A DNA stretch of 64,000 nucleotides from Anisodus tanguticus (GCA_034509755.1 CM067541.1:22618001-22682000); one strand, 5' to 3'. Positions 44,274-55,432 are shown, numbered from the stretch's first letter. Made by a program: numbers and translations. The notes: generated by a model not told the origin, from the sequence alone.

Positions 44274-44435
44274 AAACCTCTCTATAACAGTCTTCCTCGA
44301 TAATAACATTTCACTATAAGGCCAAGTTTTTTCGGAACGGATATTTCATGTTACATTTTATGTTCGTATAACAACATTTTGCTACAACAGCCAAAATATA
44401 TCCATAAAGACACCGATAGAGAGGGCTGATTGTAT
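44274..44435. mobile_element. Small MITE-like repeat, copy 1
   Basis: Left end AGTCAAACCTCTCTATAACA, right end TAGAGAGGGCTGATTGT, inverted; interior TTTTTTCGGAACGG and ATAACAACATTTTGC. Recurs at 46654. Confidence 0.65.
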
Positions 44436-44518
44436 ATACATTGAGATATCTGTCTTTCTTCTGTGTATGTGTGTGTTTTAGGGTGTTGATGCAAGGTTTA
44501 TACAGAGACGTACATAAA

Positions 44519-44709
44519 GAGGCAGTGATGATGATGTTTCTATGTCTGTGCTAACCAATTTGGCTAGTGAGATTACCCGACCCTTATCTTGGCGTGGCGA
44601 CCCGGTATGGCCTGGGACTGAGACTTAGGTCTCGCACATGCAACCGGTGTTTGCAACCATGGCATGGTTGGCTTCTCTTTTGCGTTATGATAACACACAT
44701 CTGAGCCCC
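44519..44709 (+). ncRNA. Element B, alpha type, intact boxes
   Basis: GAGGCAGTGATGATGATG opens; CTGA 44701-44704 then GCCCC. Cores ACCCTTATCTTGGCGTGGCG and TTTGCAACCATGGC. Confidence 0.57.
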
Positions 44710-44754
44710 ATTTCCTTTGGAAAAAAAGATACGATCTTCATTATATGTTGAACA

Positions 44755-44875
44755 TGAGCCGAGGGTCTATAGGAAACAACCTCTCTACCCCACCAAAGGT
44801 AGGGGTAAGGTCTGCGTACACCTCACCCCAGACCACACTTGTGGGATCACACTCGGTATGTTGTTGTAATGTTTA
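44755..44875 (+). mobile_element. TS-like SINE 3' tail
   Basis: GAGCCGAGGGTCTATAGGAA, AGGTAGGGGTAAGGTCTGCG, TTGTGGGATCACACTCGG, TATGTTGTTG: a well-conserved tail. Confidence 0.82.
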
Positions 44876-44958
44876 TATGTTGAACCTGTGTCTTCCAGTG
44901 CTAATGTATCATCATATTTGTTCAGTATCAGCTGAACGCATAGCCTTGAAAGAAAGAA

Positions 44959-45064
44959 GAATGAGGCATCAGAGAGATTGGGATTTTCTGTAAAGGGTGG
45001 TTGCCCTTCTCTGCTATGCCTGTGATTTATTTCCATTGATAACCAAAAAGACCAACAGCCCTTC
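44959..45064 (+). ncRNA. Element A
   Basis: GAATGAGGCATCAGAGAGAT, loop AAAGGGTGGTTGCCC, TTCTCTGCTATGCC, tail GACCAACAGCCCTTCG. Confidence 0.5.
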
Positions 45065-45114
45065 GAAATAAACAAGAAACGGGAAAAATAATTGTCATCC
45101 AAATACACCCTTTT

Positions 45115-45260
45115 GGACTATGTTCAATCATTGCATAGAGATAATCGGACCCGTATCTTGGCAGGGCGACCTGGGTATGGCTTTTGTATAGCAAACTGGT
45201 GTCTGCAGCCATGGCGGCGTCCCTTCTCTTTTGCTTTGTCATAAAATACAACAAATAACT
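45115..45260 (+). ncRNA. Element B, beta type, both ends lost
   Basis: Starts at ACTATGTTCAATCATTGC; cores ACCCGTATCTTGGCAGGGCG and TCTGCAGCCATGGCGG; ends TACAACAAATAACTTC without CUGA. Confidence 0.48.
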
Positions 45261-45307
45261 TCTTTCACTCTTCTATTTTCCAAAACTATTCTGAAAACGC
45301 TCTTCTT

Positions 45308-45422
45308 GAGCCGAGGGCCTATCAAAAACAACCGCTTTACCTCACACAAGGTAGGGCTAAGATATGTACACTCTACCGTCCCCAGACCCCACATGTGGGA
45401 TCTCACTGGGTATGTTGTTGTT
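45308..45422 (+). mobile_element. TS-like SINE 3' tail
   Basis: GAGCCGAGGGCCTATCAAAA, AAGGTAGGGCTAAGATATGT, CCAGACCCCACATGTGGGAT, TATGTTGTTGTTG. Confidence 0.8.
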
Positions 45423-45461
45423 GGAGTTGAAAATGGAATTATGTTTGGTTATACTTTCTGG

Positions 45462-45556
45462 CGATGTTCAATCATGGCACAAATATCCAACCTGTATCTT
45501 GGTTGGGTGACCCTGTATGACTTTATGTAGCTAACTGTTGTCTGCAGCCATTTGCT
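45462..45556 (+). ncRNA. Element B fragment
   Basis: GATGTTCAATCATGGC, ACCTGTATCTTGGTTGGGTG, TCTGCAGCCATTTGC; no boxes. Confidence 0.42.
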
Positions 45557-45715
45557 TGAAAAGAAAAAAAAAATCTTTTTTCGTGATTCAATTTTGGGAT
45601 ATGTGGAACCTGTGATTTTCTGCTACAAGCTATAAATCATCTTGCAGTCCTAATGATTCATCATATTTGTTCAGTATTAGCTGAGCATAGCCTAGAAAGA
45701 AAAAAGAATGACGCA

Positions 45716-45805
45716 TCAGAGAGATTGGGATTTTCAGAAAGGGTGGTTGCCCCTCTGCTATGCCTATGATTTCTCCATTGATAGCCAAAAAGACCAAAGC
45801 TCTTC
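45716..45805 (+). ncRNA. Element A, degenerate
   Basis: GAATGACGCATCAGAGAGAT, loop AAAGGGTGGTTGCCCC, tail GACCAAAGCTCTTC. Sister of the copy at 43082. Confidence 0.42.
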
Positions 45806-45884
45806 GAAATGAACAAGAAAATATATTTTTTAATAAAACTTTCATCCAAACACACTTTGTGCTGCTGATGCTGATCTTGTATAG

Positions 45885-46056
45885 GAGCTGTGAAAGTTGC
45901 TTTCCTTTCTGGGCTATGTTTAATCATGGCATTGAGAAAAATCCGACCTGTATCTTGGCGGGGCGACCCGGTATGGCTTTATGTAGCAAACTGGTGTCTG
46001 CAGCAATGTGGTGTTGCATTCTCTTTTGCTTTGTTCAAATACAGATCTGAGCCCTC
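45885..46056 (+). ncRNA. Element B, beta type, box C decayed
   Basis: AGGAGCTGTGAAAGTTGC; CTGA at 46047-46050 then GCCCT. Cores ACCTGTATCTTGGCGGGGCG and TCTGCAGCAATG. Confidence 0.5.
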
Positions 46057-46114
46057 AATAACCCGTTCTGGTCCGAAAAACCATTACGTGTTTGCGTTGA
46101 AATGTCAGCTCAGA

Positions 46115-46220
46115 AGAATGAGGCATTTTAGAAATTGGGATTTTCTGTGTAGGGTGGTTGCCCATTTCTGCTTTGCCAGTGATTTCACTATTAATGGGCC
46201 AAAAAAACCAACAGCCCTTT
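46115..46220 (+). ncRNA. Element A
   Basis: GAATGAGGCATTTTAGAAAT, loop GTAGGGTGGTTGCCC, TTTCTGCTTTGCC, tail CCAACAGCCCTTTG. Confidence 0.47.
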
Positions 46221-46312
46221 GAAATATACAAGAAAAACAAACAACTTCATACCAAACACACCCCTATACTCTACTTGCTCTCTTTCTCCTCTCTTTGTGC
46301 TGCTGTTGTAAA

Positions 46313-46495
46313 TGGGCTATGATGATTGCTTGCTTTCTTTTCTGGGCTATATTCAATTATGGCATTGAAGAAAACCTGACCCGTATCTTTGCAGGGCGAC
46401 CCGGATATGGCTTTGCTTAGCAAACTGGTGTCTGCAGCCATGGTAGTGTCGCTCTTTTCTTTTGCTTTGTTCAAATACAGCAAATCTGAGCCCTC
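46313..46495 (+). ncRNA. Element B, beta type, intact boxes
   Basis: ATGGGCTATGATGATTGC opens; CTGA 46486-46489, GCCCT. Hairpin TTCAAT/ATTGAA; cores ACCCGTATCTTTGCAGGGCG and TCTGCAGCCATGG. Confidence 0.57.
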
Positions 46496-46512
46496 AATAA
46501 CCCATTCGGGTC

Positions 46513-46612
46513 GGAAATGAGGCAAAACAGAGAGTTGGAGATTTTCTTTAAAGGATGGTTGCCCCTCTCTGTTCTGCCATTGATTTTCCTCCATTTCAAA
46601 CGACCAACAGTT
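46513..46612 (+). ncRNA. Element A, tail altered
   Basis: GAAATGAGGCAAAACAGAGA, loop AAAGGATGGTTGCCCC, CTCTGTTCTGCC, tail GACCAACAGTTTATG (CCCTT lost). Confidence 0.45.
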
Positions 46613-46653
46613 TATGAAAAAGCAAAAATTGGAAAATCCAAAATGGATTTGAC

Positions 46654-46823
46654 ATGCAGTCAAACCTCTCTATAACAATCATCCTTGATAATAACATTTC
46701 ACTACAAGGCCAAGTTTTTTCGGAACGGATATTTCATGTTACATTTTATTTTTTCTATAACATTTTGCTACAACAGCCAAAATATATCCTTAATGATGCC
46801 GATAGAGAGGTCTGACAGTATAT
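46654..46823. mobile_element. Small MITE-like repeat, copy 2
   Basis: Same element as at 44274: AGTCAAACCTCTCTATAACA ... GATAGAGAGGTCTGACAGT. Again directly upstream of an alpha-type B. Confidence 0.65.
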
Positions 46824-46902
46824 ACACTGAGATATCTATCTTTCTTCTGGGTATGTGTGTTTTAGGGTGTTGAAGAAAGGTTTATAAAGAAGCGTACATA
46901 AA

Positions 46903-47093
46903 GAGGCAATGATGATAATGTTTCTCTGTCTGGGCTAACCAATTTGGTCATTGAGATTACCTGACCCGTATCTTGGCGTGGCGACCCGATATGGCCCGTG
47001 ACCGAGTCTTATGCCTCTCACATTCAACCGGTGTTTGTAGCCATGGTATGGTTGGCTTCTCTTTTGCCTTGTGATAACACACATCTCAGCCCC
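46903..47093 (+). ncRNA. Element B, alpha type, box D CUCA
   Basis: GAGGCAATGATGATAATG opens; end reads CATCTCAGCCCC (CUCA). Cores ACCCGTATCTTGGCGTGGCG and TTTGTAGCCATGG. Confidence 0.52.
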
Positions 47094-47408
47094 ATTTGCG
47101 TTGAAAAAAAAAGATAGAATCTTTTCATTATATGTTGAACTTGACCTCCTCTTCGCCGCTTCTCCACTTCCTTCTCCAGCCAAACCACCGGTAAATCACA
47201 ATACATCGCCACCCCACTGCTCTGACACTCCACACACACACACTTCCACCTCCCTCTCTCCATCTTACTCAAACCAAAAACACTAGTACCTTTTCTCTTC
47301 TTTTTTTCCGGCGAATCTCCAAGCTCCGGTGAACCCCTTCGTCATTTATTACAACCATGTGTCGTTTTATTACTTTTTCCGGCGAACCTCGTCAATCACT
47401 CTTATGTT
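47094..47408. other. Spacer, no gene seen
   Basis: Pyrimidine-rich with CACACACACA; TTTTTCCGGCGAA occurs twice (about 47306 and 47376). No confident gene. Confidence 0.35.
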
Positions 47409-47815
47409 TAAGAGTGGCCAGTGGGACGGGTCGGCCCGATCTCGCCCCGCCCCGCCCCGCCCCCGCTCCGACCCGCCCCGATCCCCCTTAATAAAATGTG
47501 ACGGTGTCTGGACTCGAAACCGGGACGGGACCTGGGCTCGTCCCGCCGGGCCCGTCCCGCCCCAGGCCCGCCCCGATCTCGTCCCGATCCCGTTCCCCCC
47601 TCCCCCTTTGCAAAACTAACCGTTGCAACAACGACCAAATTTAGATTTTGGTCGTTGTGCAACGGTTCCAACGTCCATTTTTGCCCCCCCCCCTACCCCT
47701 TTAATATTTATTTTTAACCCCTAAGTTAGTATATTTACACTTTAACCCAACTTTTCAACTATAAATAACTCATTTTCTCTTCATTTTTGTCACAAATCTT
47801 CCTATCATCTCAGAA
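47409..47815 (+). mobile_element. hAT element, 5' end only
   Basis: TAAGAGTGGCCAGTGGGACG with the family's GC-rich subterminal region, CGTTGCAACAACGACC, CCTTTAATATTTATTTTTAA and ACTATAAATAACTCATTTTC; similarity to the full copies stops at about 47815. No transposase part or right terminus is seen. Confidence 0.82.
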
Positions 47816-50109
47816 GTTGTAAATTGTGAATGGTGAACTTGTCAATTCTTTTGAGTTAAATTATTGACTCTAGTATTGCTATCATTTATATAATGTAGAT
47901 AATTGTTCGTAGAGCTTACGAGGACTCGGGAAACTTGAATAGCATGTAAGAATTGTTTACAGAACACCATGCAATAATCATATTATGAACAAATAAAGTA
48001 GCAACATGAGATGTGTTATGAACGCCAATTTATGAAGCCTTATTGGCATTTAATAGTACATTTGTCTTTGAGTGGCTAGATTGAAGCCAATCTATGAAGT
48101 TTTTATGAAAGTCGAATGCGGCATGAACTTAATTAACTTATCACGAAAGTAGTTATAAATTAGAGCAATTTTAAATGGTCACAACTCTGTGCTCGGATGC
48201 AACTTTAATTAACATATCACCAATTTTTAGGAGAACGTTCGTTTTCCCAATCAATTTGTGTTTTCCCCAAATCGGTTTCTAATTTTACCTTTTCTTTAGT
48301 AAAGGTCTCACGATATACAATAGATTTCAACGTCGAAATTTCGTGGTAATGTAGGTGTGAATGACAATTTCAGTGTTGGAAATTCAATTTAAAAAAAAAA
48401 TGAATCTAGGAAAATTGGTCCTTGCAGAAATGTTTGCAGTGAAATGTTTCGTTGGGGTAGTTTATGTGAATTTGGTCCTTGCAGAATTTGGTTACTTCTT
48501 TTTGAGTAAGAAAATTGTAAAGCATTACTTTGGGTTTTTGATATTGAAACCAAAATGAATATAGGAAAATAATTACATAGGTTAAACTTCTTTCCTATAT
48601 TTGGTAAATGGTAGGCTATTGTATTTGGAAAGAAATCACTTTCTTGTCTAAATTGCAAAATTATGTGCATTTTTTTAGTCTAAGATCTTTTTGTTTTAGC
48701 ATGTTTACAACTCACAAGATAAAGGAGATCCAGGTCAGAATGAAGTATGAGGCTGACTAGAAGTAACGTATACTTGGAGGTTAGTTGATCCCTCTCCCTT
48801 ATCTAAAATATTATGCATGTAATTATGTTAGCATGTTATGTAACATGCATATTTTTAGTTGATCCTTGAGATTATTGCGTGCAAAGACTTCTCATTATAT
48901 TCCAGTCTAGTGTAGGTTTTTTACATTCTTCCATTTTGGTGTAATTTTGTACTTTGTTCTTAGAAAAATTATGTTGTTTCTGCAAGATGAAATATGATTT
49001 CTGGTAATTGCTAATTCACATAAGTATCATCTTATTTCTATATTTTGGTTAGCAAGTAACACCATAATTCTGCGTGGTTGCTATTCCAAGCAACATATCA
49101 AAGAAATTGGGGAGAATGGTGCTGTTGTATCATGGTGCTAATTGAGTCAAACATTGGAATTGAGATGCTGATATGTTGACAGTTCCAGGCCTTCTAATTT
49201 GCCGACACCTTTGCTTCCGTTATGGTGAGTTGCAGTACATTAATGATATTGTACCAACTTGCTTAAAACACATTGTGTTACAGGTCTGTTAAATTGAGTT
49301 CTAAATATTTCTACTAAGGCAACCTTTTTCTTGAAATGGTTATAATTGAGTTCTATTAAGGCAAACCCTTTCATCAGAAATATTTTTGATGTTCATCAAA
49401 TCTTTCTTCAAATATTTTTGCTGACTTCAACACATGATACCAAAGCATTATAATAAAGCCTTTGTTTACAAATCGTGGAGTATGACTCATTTCATTTTTT
49501 CCTTGGTATTTGCTTATTTAAGGACTACTTACATTATATGTAATTAGGTTAAGAGTGTTTCAAATATTCTGATTACATTACATTCTTTTTAATGAGTTAA
49601 AGGTTTTTTGTGCACCGTCAGTGTACCACTTTTTTACACTATCAGGTAATTTAAAGGTAAATACAATAACTTGCTTAAGTAATATTAATTGTTTACTAAT
49701 GTAATTTAGAGAAAAGAGTAAACAACATTAAAGGAAAGTTGAATCCTACTTGTACTCTAACTAAAATTATTTCCTTCTCTAATATTGTTTACAATTTTGT
49801 GTTTTTCATAATTATTCATAGGATCACTAGTTCATTACTGAAGTAACTCTCTAATTCTTCAAATATGTGAACTTTGTAGCAAGTAATTCTTCAAACACCT
49901 CATTTATTATGAACCTTGGTGGAGCTTCTTTTTGTTTAACGGCAAATCCTCATGCATTTCTAACAAATGTCAGATTTTTTCATGATCTTAAGGTTACTGG
50001 ATGGAACTTTTGAATTAAAGTTTTATTAATGTTATGTCTTCTTTTTTCAGTCAGCTTTATCATACTTTTCATAGTATTGTGTCATGGATTTTCTTTTATA
50101 TATGTTGTT
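47816..50109. other. AT-rich region, nothing recognised
   Basis: Frames stay under 100 residues and resemble no known family. No tRNA or element A/B copies are present. Confidence 0.35.
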
Positions 50110-50129
50110 TTAAAGTGTTTGTTCTTGTG

Positions 50130-50223
50130 CCGAGGGTCTACCGGAAACAACCTCTCTACCCCCTAAGGTAGGGGTAAGGTCTGCGTACCCCACTATGTGG
50201 GATTTCACTGGGTATGTTGTTTT
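50130..50223 (+). mobile_element. TS-like SINE 3' tail
   Basis: TGCCGAGGGTCTACCGGAAA, AAGGTAGGGGTAAGGTCTGC, TATGTGGGATTTCACTGGGT, ATGTTGTT. Nearly the same sequence, reversed, ends the LINE at 50468. Confidence 0.8.
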
Positions 50224-50901
50224 AGCAATGGAAGATGAGAAAAAGCAAAGAGAGTCCAAAAAAAAATAATAGATCTAAGGAAGAGAGGCTTCTGATGCAG
50301 TTAAAAATTGAATCTTTTGAAACCCATTTTAAAACCATCCTCCGACAAAAATCTTTCATAAGTATTGGGAGATTGAGGGAGAAACCGAAGTTTACAGTGG
50401 TAAATGAAGCAAAGAGCGAGCAAGCATCAATTATCTGAGAGCATGAAGACAGAGGTTTGAAGGAAAGACACAACAACAACATACTCAGTGAAATCCCACA
50501 ACGTGGGGTCTGGGGTGGGTAGAGTGTACGCAGACCTTACCTCTACCTTGGTAGGTAGAGCGAATGTTTTCGGAACTCTCGGATCAAGACAGCATAATCA
50601 CAAGCAAAACAAGAGAAACGGTCAGATCCAGACAAGAAATTAAAGTAGTATGAACATGTTGATAACAAAATTGAATACGCCATGGTAGCGCATTCTGACA
50701 AAAGGAAGCAGTAGCTAACGCAGATAAATAAAATAAATAAAGTACACTAAAGAACACATAGTAGCAGAAATCAAACTACAGAGGACTATAAAGCAATATT
50801 GCGCCTATAAGTGTGATAGGCTAATCGAGCCTACAGTAATAACACTACAACTATCATTTTGTAAGCGTAAGTAGGACTACGCTCGACTACCTACTACCTT
50901 T

Positions 50902-51201
50902 CTACCCTAATCCTGTCCTCGACACCCCCTTATCTAAGGTCATGTCCTCAGTTAGTTGCACCTGCGCCATATCCTGTCTAATCACCTCTCCCCGATACTT
51001 CTTCGGCCTACCTCTACCCCTCCTGAACCCGTCCATAGCCAACCTCTCACACCTCCGCACTGGGGCATCTGTGTCTCTCCTCTGCACATGTCCGAACCAT
51101 CTCAACCTCGCTTCCCGCATCTTATCCTTCACCGAGGCCACTCCCACTCTGGCCCGGATATCATCATTTTTAATCTTATCTCTCCTTGTATGCCCACACA
51201 T
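50902..51201 (-). pseudogene. LINE ORF C-terminal region
   Basis: MREARLRWFGHVQRRDTDAP and the basic GFRRGRGRPKKYRGEVIRQD are typical of the C-terminus of plant RTE proteins. Confidence 0.85.
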
Positions 51202-51447
51202 TCATTTCAACATCCTCATCTCCGCAACTTTCATCTTTTCGATGTGCGAAGTCTTGACTAGACAACACTTCGCCCCATACAACATAGCCGGTCCAACCAC
51301 CGCCCTATAGAACTTGCCTTTAAGTTTTGGTGGCACCTTTTTGTCGCACATAACTCCAGATGCGAGCCTCCATTTCATCCACCCTGCCCCAATACGATGT
51401 GTGACATCGTCATTAATCTCTCCATTCTCTTGGATAATAGACCCGAG

Positions 51448-52392
51448 TTACTTGAAGCTTCCTTTCTTTGAATTGACCTGAGTACCAAGCCTCACCTTCA
51501 CACCTGTCTCAGGGTCGCTCCCGCTGAACTTGCACTCCAAATATTCTGTCTTGGTCCTACTCAGCTTAAACCTTTTAAATTCCAGAGTCGGTCTCCAAAC
51601 TTTCAGCCTGGCGTTCACTCCGCTGCGAGTCTCATCAATCAGGACTATGTCGTCTGCGAATAACATACATCATGGAACCTCTCCTTGGATTTGTTGCGTC
51701 AGTCCATCCATCACCAAGACAAATAGGAATGGGCTAAGAGCTGATCTCTGGTGCAACCCCATCATCACTGGAAAGTGCCCCGAGTATCCTCCTACTGTCC
51801 GTACCCTAGTCTTGGCTCCATCATACATATCCTTGATCGCCATAGTGTACGCCACAAGTACACTTCTAACCTCCAAATATCTCCATAGAACCTCCCTAGG
51901 GTCGATGAAAATTATATGCAAGTCTTTCTTCCTCTCCGTATACTGCTCCACCAACCTCCTAATAAGATGAATGACTTCAGTAGTCGAACGCCCCGGCATG
52001 AATCCAAACTGGTTCTCGAAAATAGACACGCCTCTCCTCACCCTCATCTCCATGACCCTTTCCCAAACTTTCATAGTGTGGCTCATCAGCGTGATACCCC
52101 TATAGTTGTTGCAACTCTGGATATCACCTTTGTTTTTGTACAAGGGAATCATTGTACTCCACCTCCATTCTTCGGGCATTCTTGCCGTCTTAAAATTGAC
52201 GTTAAACAACTCAGTCAGCCACTCCAAATCTGCCCTGCCTGCACTCTTCCAAAATTCAACTGGAATCTCATTATGCCCGGTCGCTCGTCCCCTGCGCATC
52301 CTGCGAACAACACTCTTAGCCTCCTCAACCTTAATGCTTCTACAATACCCAGAATTCCGGTACCTACCAGAATGCTCCAGATCTCCCGGCAT
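51448..52392 (-). pseudogene. LINE reverse transcriptase
   Basis: From 52392: EEAKSVVRRMRRGRATGHNE, SAGRADLEWLTELFN, WRWSTMIPLYKNKGDIQSCN, NYRGITLMSHTMKVWERV, NQFGFMPGRSTTEVIHLIRR. The catalytic FADD appears as LFADDIVLIDETRSGV at the start of the next frame (51666). A break near 51670 and a lesion in the FIDPREV region show inactivity. Confidence 0.92.
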
Positions 52393-52415
52393 AATCTCTC
52401 AATCTCCTTTTTCGT

Positions 52416-53450
52416 TCAAGAGTTTATGGAAGTAAGACTGCCACCTCCGCCTAATATGTGCGTCCTCCACCAGTATTTATCGTCCTCGTCCTTGATGTAC
52501 CTCACGTGATCCAAGTCACGGGCCCTCCTCTCCCTTGCCTTAGCTAGTCTGTACAACTTCTTATCCCCGCCTTCCTCCTCTAATTCCACATATAGGTGTT
52601 CAAAAGCCGCCATTTTCGCCACCATAACCGCTAGCTTTGCCTCATACCTTGCCATTTTATACAGTTTCCTATTCGTCCACTTCTCCACCTCATCCTTGCT
52701 TTCTACCAATTTCGCATACGCCGCTTTCTTCGCTTTCACCTTCTCTTGCACTTTACCATTCCACCACCGGTCCACTCGATGCCCACCACAGCTACCCCTC
52801 CAGACCCCGAACACTTCTTTAGCTACCTCTCGAATGCAACTGGCGGTCCTGTCCCACATACCGGTCGCATCCCCACTACTCCCCCAAGCCCCCTCGGCCA
52901 TCAACCTCTCCCCCGTCTTCTTTGCACTAGCCATGGTCAAACTCCCCCATTTGATTATGAACCTGTCATCCACAACCTTCCTTTTCTTCTCCATCTTGAT
53001 CTCCAAATCCATCACCAAAAGTTTATGTCCGATTGTAAGATACTCCTCTGGAATAACCTTGCAGTCTTTACAAAGACCTTTGTCAACCTTCCTAAGGAGC
53101 AAAAAGTCTATTTGAGTCTTAGCCACCGAACTACGGAAAGTCACCAAGTGTTCCTTCTTCTTCAGGAACCTCGAATTGGCTATCACCATCCCACAAGCTC
53201 TAGCGAACTCCAAAAGTGAGACGCCTCCCCCGTTCCTGTCCCCGAGTCCAAAGCCTCCATGCAAGTCGTCATAACCCCCGGAAATGACCCGATATGTCCA
53301 TTGAAATCCCCTCCTACAAATTTCTTCTCAGTGAGTGGTATACCTCATACTACTTCGTCCAAATCTTCCTTAAACGTCTTTTCTCCTTCTCGTCCAAGCC
53401 CGTCTGCGGCGCATAAGCACTAATAATGTTCATAGTGAACCTCCTCCCGC
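52416..53450 (-). pseudogene. LINE endonuclease region and linker
   Basis: 53264-52416 holds GGFGLGDRNGGGVSLLEFAR, MVIANSRFLKKKEHLVTFRS and KTQIDFLLLRKVDKGLCKDC (EEP nuclease C-terminal half, with the QIDFLL motif), then a Lys/Arg-rich linker. The N-terminal half (about 53265-53450 and on) reads in other frames, including NIISAYAPQTG and GDFNGHIG. Confidence 0.88.
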
Positions 53451-54395
53451 TTTATATGCTTTTGCGGATAAAGTCTGTATTTCCTCAATCTGTCAAACAC
53501 TTTCTTCAAATTAAAGGTCTTCTTCCTCCAACTACCAACTTAATCGCCATCATCTTGTTATTGACCCTCCTCACCTCTACCACTGATCCCTTACCTCGCG
53601 TCTACCCAATGCCTACCTCATTCCTATACTTCGACCTACCCGAGAACCATAACTTATACCCGTCTACATCCTTAGCCTTAGATCCTACCCATTTGGTCTC
53701 CTAGACACATGCTATATTAATCCTCATTTTCTTAAGAATCTTAACTAGCTCTATGGACTTCCCCGTTAAAGTCCTAATGTTCCAAGACCCTATTCTCAGT
53801 CTAGCATCTCCCTTACCCCACTTACCCTCCTACCCCTCACTCCCGTTTCCGACCGAGAAGATGACCCTAGTCTACCATCAGTCACCAAAGCCACTACAGC
53901 GAATATAAACTAATAAGCTAATCAAAGGTTTACACGTAAAACAGGAACGCCAAGAATGCTATAACTAAAGGCTAGAAGAGTAAATGTAAGAGCGTAATAT
54001 ACTAAATGAAAAATGAAAAAGTAACAAATATCAAAGCAGGAAACAACAAAGCAAGACCCAGCAAAGCAGATACCTAAAGAAATTAAATTATTTCAACCTA
54101 ATAGTAACTGGGAATATCCGAACAAGATATAGCTAGAATTACTACACAAAAATGACAAATACCAGATAAATAGCAAAGCAGGAGCGATAGAACCTGGGTA
54201 CAGACGACAATGTTCACCGACGTAATTGATGTTTTCTCTGGCGACGGATCGGCTTAGTAAAAAGAGAAACATAGAAGAGTAGAAGAAGAGGAGGAAAAGG
54301 GAAGAGAAGTAGAGGTAAAAAGGGAGGATGCCGGACAAGTCGTCGGCGTAGTAATCCGGCGGCGTTACCTGGTCGCCGGGGTGGTTACACCAAAC
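53451..54395 (-). other. LINE 5' part, decayed
   Basis: Lower-identity endonuclease N-terminus up to about 53850, then untranslated leader. Plus-strand frames here are antisense artefacts. Confidence 0.6.
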
Positions 54396-54835
54396 TTAAA
54401 CTCTTTTTTTATTGCTTAAAATTTTCATTACTAATTTGTTGCAAAATTATTGTCAAAATGTATCCAAAATATTCTAACATATCTCACAAAGCTTTTGTTA
54501 AAAATATTTACATAACTAATTGGAGTAGTATTGTGGCAGATAGATCTTGCTCAAGTCTATTGTAGGTTGCCACATGGCATTTTGGTGACCAACAAGTGTA
54601 ATTGCAGTAAATCCACAGTGAATGAGATTTATATATTAATTATATCTGTATATATTATAGTAAAATATATCCATCATATTTTATTACCGAAAAAATTTAT
54701 AAAATCATCTCACTTTTGGCTTGTCACAGACAAACAATATCATGGTGCATTTCTGGCAGACGGACTAAAAGAGTAACTGCATATTAGTACAAGCTTTTTG
54801 TTCCACAGAACAATGGAGGTTGAGCCCAGAAGAAA
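54396..54835. other. Spacer, no gene seen
   Basis: AT-rich between the LINE 5' end and the resumed array. Confidence 0.4.
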
Positions 54836-54933
54836 GAATGAGGCCAACAGGGGTAAGAGGGACTTTTAGGAGGGTGGTTGACCCGTCTGTTTGGCCTATG
54901 ATTTCTCAATTAACAAAACTAACAGCCCTCTTC
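54836..54933 (+). ncRNA. Element A, gamma type
   Basis: GGCCAACAG pairs with CTGTTTGGCC (one bulge), GGGT with ACCC; loop GGAGGGTGGTTG against tail CTAACAGCCCTC. Compared with beta copies, both strands of each helix have changed together. Confidence 0.55.
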
Positions 54934-55042
54934 TTCTGAAAAACAAGAAAACAAATATCTTTGCTGTTAGGCGTTACTGGATCTTTAGTCCAAAACTTTA
55001 GTAATTTCTTGAAATCTATGGAAGAGTAAACATTTTCTGAAA

Positions 55043-55248
55043 GAGGCTGTGATGATACTTGTTCATCGGGGCATTTGCACAAATGTGCTTTTCTAAGGCC
55101 ACTATTTAAATTTTGTCCTCACCCGTATCTTGGCTTGGCAAAACCCGGAATGGTCTATGATTGAGGCTTCTCTTTCACAGGGTTCTTTTGCTGCCATGGC
55201 GTGGTCGCCTTCTCTTTGCCCCATTAGAAAACTGAGATCTGAGCCTCA
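55043..55248 (+). ncRNA. Element B, gamma type, intact boxes
   Basis: GAGGCTGTGATGATACTTG opens; CTGA 55239-55242, GCCTC closes, with a second CTGA 7 nt upstream. Cores ACCCGTATCTTGGCTTGGCA and TTTGCTGCCATGGCG. Confidence 0.6.
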
Positions 55249-55377
55249 TTTTCCAAATTGCCTTCCGGACAACCTGGGAATCGAACACGAGACCTTTGAC
55301 GGAAAGAGATCAATAACACCCGTTTTATGCAACCATTGATTAGTCTTCAATGGAAAGTTGTTCTCTGGAATTGGGAT

Positions 55378-55432
55378 TCTTCAGTTTTATGTGTTAAGAC
55401 TGACGTGATAACCAACTACACCAGGCCACCTT
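55378..55432 (-). pseudogene. tRNA-Val-like 5' half, copy 1
   Basis: Minus strand: GGTGTAGTTGGTTATCACG, CAGTCTTAACACA. It resembles plant tRNA-Val(AAC) from D-arm to anticodon arm. The T-arm-like ATTCCCAGG lies far away (about 55270). In the spacer, antisense to B. Confidence 0.5.

Larger units (their letters stand above)
50468..54395 (-). mobile_element. RTE-type LINE, near full length but broken
   Basis: On the minus strand it starts GTGTAACCACCCCGGCGACC (about 54390), carries an apurinic-like endonuclease then a reverse transcriptase, and ends with a TS-like tail and GTTGTTGTG at about 50470. That domain order without an LTR defines a non-LTR element. No clear target duplication was found. 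Frameshifts and stops occur throughout. Confidence 0.9.

Noticed and set aside
30183..46222. Many 60-160-residue frames in the array, some with recurring peptides
   Set aside because: The recurring peptides come from repeated DNA on both strands in several frames; lengths and frames differ between copies, so they do not show coding selection.
48361..48670. Frames on both strands near 48.5 kb
   Set aside because: Short, AT-driven, no domain similarity.
50235..50438. 67-residue frame MRKSKESPKK...
   Set aside because: Lys/Arg-rich, no recognised domain, and an overlapping minus-strand frame of similar length exists.
51916..53219. Plus-strand frames up to 197 residues across the LINE
   Set aside because: Antisense to endonuclease and RT coding sequence.
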